DNA of 64,000 nucleotides from the NCBI RefSeq assembly GCF_014897705.1, contig NZ_JABUXV010000011.1, positions 62,001-126,000 on the forward strand, in the 5' to 3' direction. The stretch is from Brachybacterium sp. FME24. GTDB lineage: Bacteria > Actinomycetota > Actinomycetes > Actinomycetales > Dermabacteraceae. The notes beneath the pieces are model-generated. The model was given only the letters and a program-made list of their open reading frames with translations. It was not told the DNA's origin and did not search any database. This document shows positions 18,915 to 26,315 of the stretch, piece by piece (position 1 is the first letter of the stretch; every line of letters begins with the position of its first letter). A program made the position numbers and the translations under genes.

Positions 18915-19733
18915 TCATGCTCGAGGCGGGGTCAGGGAGCCATCCACGGCGGCCGCGAGCACCTTGGTGACGAACTCCTTCGGCGGAGGAACGTGCCCTG
19001 TCCCTGCGTCGACGAAAATCGCCTCGACGTCGTTGTCAGCGTGCGCGCTCTCCAGAAACGGACGCATGTGCTCGTCCACATGCGAGGCATCCCCCGTGTT
19101 CTGGATGTACCAGGTCCGGTTTTGTACAGGACCTCGGTAGATCTCGACCAGGTCCAGCTGCGCGGGGATTCTCGATACGGGATCGCCCCCCGTCACCCCC
19201 CACGCCAATTCCGCGTAGCGAGCCACGATCCGTGGGTTGTATCGGGCGATGCTCGTCTGGGGATTCACCGGCACGGCCGTGGCGTGGGGCAGCTTTGTCC
19301 CGTAGTAGAGGGCTGCGAAGCCTCCACCTGATGAGCCGGAGGTTACGACGCGCTGCCCTGCTGGGAGGAGAGCCAGCAGGATCTGTGGGAGCACTTCCTG
19401 CAAGAGATTCTGCTTCCGGCTCCCCGCATACCAGGCGAGTTTCAGATCGTCGTCCAGATACAGCGACGGGTCGTGTACATGAATGCGATCGGTCGGCAGA
19501 AGCTCCGAGATGCCTACTCCGGAGAAGAAGGGATAACGAAGCTTCGGGTTCGTGATCGCCGCGTTGAAGAAGACTGTCGTCGTCGGGAAGCCGCGAGGAT
19601 CGTGCCGAATGTCAATGGGCAACCCCTCATGATGAACCGTGATCAGCCCAGGGCCATAGGAGTCCTGGTCGAGGAAGTGGTCCAATGAGCGATACTCGTG
19701 ATGATCGCCCGGGGGAAGAATACGCCTAGTCAC
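18915..19733 (-). CDS. Stand-alone alpha/beta hydrolase of the locus-specific family
   Basis: 272 residues, cytoplasmic. GSSGGGF places the nucleophile at Ser 135; NTGDASHVDEHMRPF gives Asp 215 and GTGHVPP gives His 247. The same three elements, at the same spacing order, occur in the C-terminal domains of the two heparinase fusions (13108-15954 and 23514-26315), as does the upstream DPSLYLDDDLKLAWYAG segment (DPxLDLxxxLxxxWxxG in the fusions). This shows that the domain can exist alone. Likely an O-acyl esterase or acyltransferase acting on the polymer or a sugar nucleotide; direction not predictable. GTG start, no good ribosome binding site. Confidence 0.75.
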   Translation of the reverse strand: MTRRILPPGDHHEYRSLDHFLDQDSYGPGLITVHHEGLPIDIRHDPRGFPTTTVFFNAAITNPKLRYPFFSGVGISELLPTDRIHVHDPSLYLDDDLKLAWYAGSRKQNLLQEVLPQILLALLPAGQRVVTSGSSGGGFAALYYGTKLPHATAVPVNPQTSIARYNPRIVARYAELAWGVTGGDPVSRIPAQLDLVEIYRGPVQNRTWYIQNTGDASHVDEHMRPFLESAHADNDVEAIFVDAGTGHVPPPKEFVTKVLAAAVDGSLTPPRA

Positions 19734-19757
19734 CGTCGCATCGTAGTGGACGATAGA

Positions 19758-20807
19758 TCAGCCGTCAGAGGATCCTCCTCCGGTGTTGTCGGCGTCCACC
19801 ACGACGAATGACGACGCGCCGCCGTGGACAACGACTGGCGCCGGTCCTCGATCAGCAACCGTCACTGTGAGCCGAAGCGCAACTCCGCAGGCAGACTGTC
19901 CAACGTCAACAGTCTCGTCAATTGTCATAAGCAGATGATGGGTGTGGCGGTCGATATGCACAGTTGCTGAGAACACGTCGATCTGCCCGCAGACCTGCCC
20001 GTCATCGTCGAGAAGATCGGCGCGCAGGATCAGATCAACCTCGCTCCCCCCGGCGTCGACGTCGGCGGCGTCGCACCAATCTCGGCCGTTCTCTCGCGAG
20101 CCATTGACGCCTGTGCATGCCGTCAGGTGGAGTGAACTGAGAATATTCAACGGTCGGCCACGAGAATCTTCGAGGTCGAGGGTATGGGCAAATACGATCT
20201 CCCGACCGTCGACTGGCACGGTGGTCGGCAGCCGCTTCTCCGACTCCTCCTCGACCAGCTGCCCATCGACCTGCTGGGCGGTCCAGCGCACATCCAGCTC
20301 GATCGTCGTGCCCTGCGCGGCGACTTCAGGATTCGGTGCGCTCACAGAGATATTGCAGGACTGCGGGCCGCCCTCGGTGGAGCCGAGGACGAACTGGTTG
20401 CGCAGCGTCGTGGCTTCCCCCGTGAGGAGGTTCTGAGTCCCACCGATTGATCCACTTCCTGCTCCTCCCGTTCCTGAGCAGTTCAAGGACACCCCCAAGT
20501 ACATCGCCGTACCGGGACTCCCTTCAGGCTTTGTCGTAACCACCTCGAACTGCATCAGATACGACTCCCCCGGCGCTGCTTCGAACGATCCGACGGCCGC
20601 ACGCCCGGTTCCGGGCACCGTCAGTGTGGCGTCGTCCCGGACTTCGACGTCGACTCGCTCTATAGGGGTCCCGGTCGACTCCGGCGGCGGCCCCGGGGGG
20701 AGTTTGTCGCCCCTTAGGACTCCACCTAGAACAATCAGGAAGATCACGAGGAGCGCAGCCCCTACACCGACCAAGAGTCCGGGTCTACGCCACGCCTGCT
20801 CCCTCAT
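19758..20807 (-). CDS. Single-pass membrane protein with large extracytoplasmic domain, unknown function
   Basis: 349 residues. Short basic N-terminus (MREQAWRRP), one hydrophobic helix (about 10-28), a Pro-rich linker, then about 300 residues of predicted beta-rich sequence with Cys residues at several sites (for instance LNCSG, SCNIS, TACTG, DWCDA) that could form disulfides outside the cell. No recognised domain. It sits 24 bp upstream of the hydrolase gene in the same orientation, so it may help present or anchor the polysaccharide. Function unknown. Confidence 0.7.
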   Translation of the reverse strand: MREQAWRRPGLLVGVGAALLVIFLIVLGGVLRGDKLPPGPPPESTGTPIERVDVEVRDDATLTVPGTGRAAVGSFEAAPGESYLMQFEVVTTKPEGSPGTAMYLGVSLNCSGTGGAGSGSIGGTQNLLTGEATTLRNQFVLGSTEGGPQSCNISVSAPNPEVAAQGTTIELDVRWTAQQVDGQLVEEESEKRLPTTVPVDGREIVFAHTLDLEDSRGRPLNILSSLHLTACTGVNGSRENGRDWCDAADVDAGGSEVDLILRADLLDDDGQVCGQIDVFSATVHIDRHTHHLLMTIDETVDVGQSACGVALRLTVTVADRGPAPVVVHGGASSFVVVDADNTGGGSSDG

Positions 20808-20817
20808 CGGCCCGGCC

Positions 20818-21205
20818 CTACAACCACGAGGGGGCGCGGAACAGGACGGCCGTCGCTGCGTGCAGAGCCGAAGAGGAGACGTAGACGAGATAGTTCACGT
20901 GGCCTCCTGGGGGTCGAATGAACGGATCCTCGACCAGTATGCGATGTGCTCGCCGGCGGCGCATCCTCAGGTTGCAGATCTCTGGCACCACAGGGAGCAT
21001 CCGCTCCTCCCTGGCCTTTGACCTCGTTGAAGATTTTCCGGTCGTAGAGCAGGGCATCCACCAGAAGGCATCGATCGCGAAGAGCACTGTCGAGTTCGGG
21101 GGCTTCGCAGATCAGGGGCCGTGCGGCAGTGCCTCCGCGCCCATTCGTGCGCGACCACCAAGTCCACATGGGTGGCTGGACTTCATCGAGCACCTGACCG
21201 ATCAC
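20818..21205 (-). pseudogene. Probable frameshifted gene in the minus-strand block
   Basis: Two frames read well in succession: an upstream frame giving RPLICEAPELDSALRDRCLL...YDRKIFNEVKG, and, after a one-base shift near 21010-21025, another giving ERMLPVVPEICNLRM and ending HVNYLVYVSSSALHAATAVLF before a stop at 20818. Both halves show G/C-rich third positions as in neighbouring genes. A second shift near 21135 may join a further upstream piece (VDLVVAHEWARRH). It ends 10 bp before the membrane-protein gene. Either a decayed gene or sequencing error; family not recognised. Confidence 0.45.
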
Positions 21206-21276
21206 GGTTCGATGACGATGCGTCCGTAACGCCCAGATTTGTCGCGTTGCGCCGCTCTGGTGGCTATCTTTGACGG

Positions 21277-21426
21277 ATGTTTACGAACGACACTGCGCCA
21301 ATCACGGGTGGTGCCGACGAGAGCGGGATGGACGGGACTACCGCTGGCATCGCTCCGCCACCGGACGATCTGGACGAGGTTCATGACGGTGGCCTCGACC
21401 TGTACGACATAGACGCGGAATACTAG
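21277..21426 (+). CDS. Small acidic open reading frame (49 residues), uncertain gene
   Basis: Reads MFTNDTAPITGG...DGGLDLYDIDAEY, rich in Asp and Glu with almost no basic residues. It begins in the gap upstream of the minus-strand block and stops 26 bases before a strong hairpin, which supports a real transcript. There is no good ribosome binding site, so it may be leaderless or chance. No family recognised. Confidence 0.35.
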   Translation: MFTNDTAPITGGADESGMDGTTAGIAPPPDDLDEVHDGGLDLYDIDAEY

Positions 21427-21452
21427 AGCCAGCCTCGCGTCTCCCCACGATG

Positions 21453-21480
21453 TGCCCGCAACCAGCTGTGGTTGCGGGCA
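21453..21480 (+). terminator. Rho-independent-like terminator
   Basis: TGCCCGCAACCA and TGGTTGCGGGCA form a perfect 12-bp stem with a 4-nt loop (GCTG), followed by TATTCTGTTCT. It separates the small acidic reading frame from the next glycosyltransferase gene. Confidence 0.75.
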
Positions 21481-21542
21481 TATTCTGTTCTCAGCGCGTC
21501 TCTCCTGCGCTGCCCCCGTCCCCCATGGCAACCGAGGCCCGC

Positions 21543-22667
21543 ATGAAGATCCTTCTGGCACCGAGCAACGTGGCTGACCAGTCGACCTCCGCGGCGGTGG
21601 GGCTCACCGCGCTCGGCCACGAGGCGCAGATCTGGAACTACGGCGCGAGCCCGAACGAATTCCGCGTGGACCGGCAACTGGATCCCGAGACGGCAGCGGA
21701 CTACTTCGCCGTACTGACTGCCGCGCTGGAGAACGGGTTCGACGTCTTCCATCTCCACACCGCCCGGTCTCTCATGCCGGCGCGTGACGGACTGCCGCAG
21801 ATGTGGGATCTGCCCCTGCTGCGCGCGCTGGGTAAGAGGATCGTGGTCTCCTTCCACGGCTCCGACATCCGGAAGAAGAGCCACCACATCGATGACGACC
21901 CGTGGAGCTTCTACCGCTTCGCGGACATCCCCTGCGATGAAGAGAAGATCGACACGCGATTGGCGCTGATCCGCACCTACGCACATGCGATGACCGTGTC
22001 CTCAGTGCTCGACCAGGTGTACGTCCCGGAGGCGACGTACCTTCCCAAGAGCCTTGATCTCACCGCCTATGACGCCACCCCGGCGCCCCTTCGTGCCCGT
22101 CCCGTCGTGTTGCACGCGACGCGTCGCCGCGCCACCAAGGGCACCGACATCATCGAGGCAGAGCTCCAACAGCTCCAGAGCCGTTTCGACATCGAAGTAC
22201 GGATCGTCGAGGGTGCCTCCCACGACGAACTCCTCCGGCAGATCGGCCAGGCGGACATCGTCGTGGAGAAGCTGCTGGGCGGCGACGCCGGCGTGCTCTC
22301 CCTGGAGACGATGGCGATGGGGCGGGTCGCCGTGGCCCGGATCCGAGACGAAGTACGCGCCCGCCACCCGTCGATGCCCGTGGTGAGCGCGGATCCCGAA
22401 TCCTTCGGCGCCGTCATGGCCGACCTGCTGGGCGATGCCCGACGCCGCGCCGAGCTCGGCGAGGCCGGGCGACGATACGTCGAGGCGGAGCACTCTGCAA
22501 CGGTGACGGCGAAGCTCCTCGAAGAGCTGTACACCCGGCCCGTGTCCCGCGGGGCTCGCCCGCACCCGGACTGGGCCAGCGACCCGTCCCCGCGCCGGCT
22601 CGAGACGGCCTACGCGCGCATCGCCAAGCTCGAGGAGACGGTCGCACGCCTGCGGCAATGCCGCTGA
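21543..22667 (+). CDS. GT4-like glycosyltransferase
   Basis: 374 residues. Opens with MKILLAPSNVADQS, then a GT-B N-domain (FHLHTARSLMP, IVVSFHGSDIRKKS) and a C-domain with ATRRRATKGTDIIEAEL and EKLLGGDAGVLSLETMAMGR, where the Glu residues of the donor site are expected. A final stretch (LETAYARIAKLEETVARLR) predicts a short coiled coil. ATG at 21543 chosen because GAGG lies upstream; ATG at 21525 is possible. The gene is monocistronic and converges with the deacetylase-like gene (7-bp gap). Sugar specificity unknown. Confidence 0.85.
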   Translation: MKILLAPSNVADQSTSAAVGLTALGHEAQIWNYGASPNEFRVDRQLDPETAADYFAVLTAALENGFDVFHLHTARSLMPARDGLPQMWDLPLLRALGKRIVVSFHGSDIRKKSHHIDDDPWSFYRFADIPCDEEKIDTRLALIRTYAHAMTVSSVLDQVYVPEATYLPKSLDLTAYDATPAPLRARPVVLHATRRRATKGTDIIEAELQQLQSRFDIEVRIVEGASHDELLRQIGQADIVVEKLLGGDAGVLSLETMAMGRVAVARIRDEVRARHPSMPVVSADPESFGAVMADLLGDARRRAELGEAGRRYVEAEHSATVTAKLLEELYTRPVSRGARPHPDWASDPSPRRLETAYARIAKLEETVARLRQCR

Positions 22668-22674
22668 ACAGGAC

Positions 22675-23517
22675 TCAGCGAGCTGCTGCCGGACCTCGCG
22701 CATCCGCGAGCAGCAGCTGGTAGGGAGACAGCGTCACGAGCTCTCGGCGATCCCTCAGATCCACGAGATGGTCGAGCACCGCGGTGAATCCTTCGAGGCT
22801 GAGCTTTCCGTCCATGCCGAGCCGCGAGGGATGCAGCATCAACTGCAGCCCTCTCTTCTTGCTGGCCGCAGCATCGATGCGGGCGATGATCTCCTCGACG
22901 GGCCTCGCATCGATGGTCACGTGGGCCAGGCCGTCCCTGACCTGGCCATCGAGCAGTCGCTGCGCGGTGCCGGGCACGTGCCCGGAGGCCACGGCGTGAT
23001 GGGCCAGGATGATCCGTCCGGCTTCGGTGGCCCACTCCTGCGGGCGCGAGCCCTTCGCGAAGCCGGCGTAGTCCTCCCCCGGGATCCCCGGCGGGTTGAA
23101 TCCCCACACCTTGCCCTGGGACGAAGGGAGCTGCTCCTCGATCTCGCCGATCGACGCGACGACCTCGTCCATCAGGTCCTCGGTGGTGGCGACGCCGCGA
23201 TGCGAGGCGGAATGATTCCAGACCTCGACGTGCCGTGCGCGCACCCAGCCATCGACCTCGTCCATCCCCACACCGCGATTCTCCCGGAGGTCACCCGTGC
23301 GCGGGTTGTGCGCCAGGGACACCACCAAGCGTCGCGGGATGGTCAGCGGCAGGATGTGCTGGGACAGGTTGACCAGCCCATGATCGAATCGCAGGGCGAC
23401 CGCCCCGAGACCGCCGGTGTCCACGGAGCCGCCCATCGCGTGCTCGAACATGGTGCGCCGGATCTGATGCTGGATCCAGGCATCGGCCGCCGTGGGAACG
23501 TCGCTCGAGGTGGTCAT
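22675..23517 (-). CDS. NodB-like polysaccharide deacetylase homologue with atypical motifs
   Basis: 280 residues. LRFDHG at 42-47 stands where NodB enzymes have T(F/Y)DDG, so the base Asp is shifted or replaced; NHSASH at 101-106 preserves the H(S/T)xxH metal site; a late MLHPSRLG supplies the other catalytic His region. No signal peptide, so it would act inside the cell, for example on a lipid-linked or nascent N-acetylated chain. Its ATG overlaps the stop of the upstream heparinase/hydrolase gene (ATGA), so the two are co-translated. It is the last gene of a ten-gene minus-strand operon. Could be inactive or have shifted specificity. Confidence 0.7.
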   Translation of the reverse strand: MTTSSDVPTAADAWIQHQIRRTMFEHAMGGSVDTGGLGAVALRFDHGLVNLSQHILPLTIPRRLVVSLAHNPRTGDLRENRGVGMDEVDGWVRARHVEVWNHSASHRGVATTEDLMDEVVASIGEIEEQLPSSQGKVWGFNPPGIPGEDYAGFAKGSRPQEWATEAGRIILAHHAVASGHVPGTAQRLLDGQVRDGLAHVTIDARPVEEIIARIDAAASKKRGLQLMLHPSRLGMDGKLSLEGFTAVLDHLVDLRDRRELVTLSPYQLLLADARGPAAAR

Positions 23518-26315
23518 GCGCCCAGGTCCCGCAATCCTCGCAGCCTCCAGGGCTGATCCGACTGCGCGCCGGCCTCCTCGCGGACGATCTGCAGGTACTC
23601 CTCGGAACCCGGCACGCGATGTCCCGGTCCCAGGTACGGGGTCAGCGTGCGCAGGCGCTCGGAGCGCTCGGAGGCGGCGAACGCCTCGGTGAACGGCAGG
23701 AAGTGCTCCTGATGATGGTGGTCGTCCCCCGGATTCTGGATCAGCAGGACGTCCTGGTCGAACCCGATGCGGCGGTAGCGCTCGATGAGGTCCATGCGCG
23801 GCGCGTTCTGCGGGTCGTCACTCACCGTGTCCCGACCGAACAGTGCCCAGTGCGCCGATTCCGCGATCCGCGGGACGTACCTGTCGACCTGGACCTGAGG
23901 GTTGAAGGAGACCACGCGGGTTCCTTCGAGGTAGGCGCCGAGCTGGAGCGCGGCGAAGCCCCCTCCCGAATTGCCGACCAGGAGCACCTTCTCGATACCG
24001 CGACGGCGGGCGTACGCCTCGATCATCCGCGCGATCTCCCGGTGGAGGTCCTGGTCCTCGGTGCCGACGTACCAGGACAGGAGCATGCGGGAGTCGAGAT
24101 CCAAGCACGGATCGGAGAAGAACATGACGGGCCCCAGTCCCAGCTTCGGCATGGACCGCAGACGTTCGTACCGGGGCATGGTGAACTTCGTGCGATCCGT
24201 GGCACCGTGGAAGTACACGGTCAGGACGTCGCCCTCCCCATCACGCAGGTACGCCGAGGGCACCAATTGACCCAGATCGACACTCCAGACGAATGGCTCG
24301 GTGACCCCGTCAGGAACCGCCGCCGCGTCCAGAGTGGTGCGCACGGGCACGTCGTAACCGGGCTGGATCAGCTCCTCCTGCCCGAATCGCACCAGCGGCC
24401 CTCGGCGCAGGCTCCCCACCTGCGGGTGCGGGGCAACGCGCTCGGCGAGATCTGTCCCGGCGAGATCGATGAGGGCCGCACCGAAACCGTGGTCGCGCAG
24501 GCCATTGACGCGCAGTTCCTCGCCGGCGGCCACGAGCCGGTCGATGCCTCGCAGACGAGCCGGCACGTCACCGCCCTCGGCGCGCACCTCGTCCTTCACC
24601 GCCTCGATGGCGCGGCGCACGTCGACGCGCTGGTCGAGAGACTCCTGGGGCGTGAGGTTCCCGGCGGCCCCGATAGCGATGGTCCGCGCGACGGCCTCGT
24701 CCGGGTCGAGCCCCGACGGCACCACCATCGAGAGCTCCGGGGTCACCACCAAGGTCTCGTCCAGGTGCTTGTCGCGCATGTTCACGGTGAACTCCTTGCC
24801 CCCGCGCGCAACCCGGTGGGCATCGAACACGGAGGAATCCACGACGTCCGCGACGATCGACACCACGCGGTTGCTGGTCCCGATCATCGGGACCCTGATC
24901 CGCCACGCGATGCGCCGGCCGGTCTCATCGCTGACCTCGGCGATCTCGTGGTCCTTGAGGGGAAGCCCGGAGACCTGGATCGCCACCGAGCGGCCGTCTG
25001 CGTGCAGGAGGAAACCGCGGGGAGTCGGTTCGACCTCGACATCCGGGGCGGCGATCCATTGCAGGTGGCCGGCGTACTCCTTCGAGGATCGGACCGTGTC
25101 CTCGACGATCATGTAGTTCCCGGTGCGCGCGTAGACCAGGTGCCTCGACCACTGCACCTGGAGGTGCACGTTCACCTTGGCGACGAGTCCCTCGACGCTG
25201 TCATCCACGTAGTGCCGGATCAGCTCGGCGCCCCCGTTCACGCGATAGCGCACGTCCTCGACGTCGACCACGGAGTGCGTCGCGGCCTCAGCGGCGGCAG
25301 GATCCAGGGGATCCACGAGCCACGCTCGGCCCTGGGAGTTGTAGGTCACCCGGCCCGGATCATGATGCGCCTCCCGGCCACGGACCGGGCCGAGGAGCAT
25401 GGTCACGAGGGTCTCGTCCCGAGCATCGCGTTCGGTCTCCCCCCACCCGCTGCGAAGGCTCACCAAGCCCGACGGGTCGACGTGGGAGATCTCGGCCGGA
25501 GCCGACCCTTCAGCTCCCCCGGTGACGACATATCGGGTACGGGGGTCGTCGGCCCCGGGGATCTGGTCCGGGACTGCTCCGCCGACTGGGATCAGTGTCC
25601 CGTCCGGGGCCAGCGCCTGACGCCAGAAGCCCGTGGCGCCGATCCGGCCGAAGATGTCGTGCTGCTCGGGGACCCCCAGCTCGGACAGCGCCTCTCGCCA
25701 GGCGGCCGCAGCAGTCGCGACCTCGGAGAGGTCCTTCGCCACCGCGTATCCGTCCTCGGTGAACGCACCTGCGGCAGCCGCGATCGCGCTCTCGCGAAGC
25801 GCTTCCGGATCGTCGCCCTGACGAACCTGGAGGGCGAGACGGATCTGCAGCAGCTGGAGACGGCGCTCCGCGGAGCCGGCCTCTTCGTCCAGGCGGGTGA
25901 GTCGCTCGATGTGGAGCGGGATCAGCGACATCGCCTCGCTCCCCTCAGGAGCGCCGAGCGCGAGCGCCGTCGACCGCTGCTCGAGCGGGATCGAGCGCCA
26001 CGCATCGGAGGCGGGATCCTGTGCTCCAGCGGAGGCGGCCCAGGTCATCACGATCCGTGTCCAGGCCGCCGCGGCATCGGGCACCGCCTCCGGTGCACGA
26101 CGCAGCGGATCGATCCAGCGCAACGACTGCAGGGCCAATACCTGGACCCGCTTCAGCTCGCCGGTCTCGTCGAACGACGACGTGGAACGGACACCCACCG
26201 TGGTGTCCCCCAAACGCACCCGCCCCTGGATGAGGTTCTCTGCGGTGCGCACGTCGTGGGGGCGGGGCGCGAAATACCCGGTCTCCAACCGAGCCAGGAG
26301 CGGGTGCGTGGTCAT
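23514..26315 (-). CDS. Heparinase-like (degenerate) plus alpha/beta hydrolase fusion
   Basis: 933 residues, same domain order as the protein at 13108-15954 and clearly homologous (shared WxDPLRRA near 67-74 and RSGWGETER near 288-296). In the heparinase part the key motifs are lost: no NHxxH (ERRLQLLQ at 150-157), EDGYAVAKD at 187-195 instead of E..AYH, and EAHHDP at 315-320 instead of HGHAD. The hydrolase half is intact: GNSGGGF (Ser 783), NPGDDHH (Asp 864), GPGHRVP (His 899). Hence the first domain is probably a binding or scaffold module and the second the active enzyme. It overlaps both neighbours by 4 nt. Confidence 0.8.
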   Translation of the reverse strand: MTTHPLLARLETGYFAPRPHDVRTAENLIQGRVRLGDTTVGVRSTSSFDETGELKRVQVLALQSLRWIDPLRRAPEAVPDAAAAWTRIVMTWAASAGAQDPASDAWRSIPLEQRSTALALGAPEGSEAMSLIPLHIERLTRLDEEAGSAERRLQLLQIRLALQVRQGDDPEALRESAIAAAAGAFTEDGYAVAKDLSEVATAAAAWREALSELGVPEQHDIFGRIGATGFWRQALAPDGTLIPVGGAVPDQIPGADDPRTRYVVTGGAEGSAPAEISHVDPSGLVSLRSGWGETERDARDETLVTMLLGPVRGREAHHDPGRVTYNSQGRAWLVDPLDPAAAEAATHSVVDVEDVRYRVNGGAELIRHYVDDSVEGLVAKVNVHLQVQWSRHLVYARTGNYMIVEDTVRSSKEYAGHLQWIAAPDVEVEPTPRGFLLHADGRSVAIQVSGLPLKDHEIAEVSDETGRRIAWRIRVPMIGTSNRVVSIVADVVDSSVFDAHRVARGGKEFTVNMRDKHLDETLVVTPELSMVVPSGLDPDEAVARTIAIGAAGNLTPQESLDQRVDVRRAIEAVKDEVRAEGGDVPARLRGIDRLVAAGEELRVNGLRDHGFGAALIDLAGTDLAERVAPHPQVGSLRRGPLVRFGQEELIQPGYDVPVRTTLDAAAVPDGVTEPFVWSVDLGQLVPSAYLRDGEGDVLTVYFHGATDRTKFTMPRYERLRSMPKLGLGPVMFFSDPCLDLDSRMLLSWYVGTEDQDLHREIARMIEAYARRRGIEKVLLVGNSGGGFAALQLGAYLEGTRVVSFNPQVQVDRYVPRIAESAHWALFGRDTVSDDPQNAPRMDLIERYRRIGFDQDVLLIQNPGDDHHHQEHFLPFTEAFAASERSERLRTLTPYLGPGHRVPGSEEYLQIVREEAGAQSDQPWRLRGLRDLGA

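Noticed and set aside
20918..21229. A 103-residue plus-strand gene
   Set aside because: Antisense to the frameshifted minus-strand frames, which have better third-position composition and a fitting operon context.
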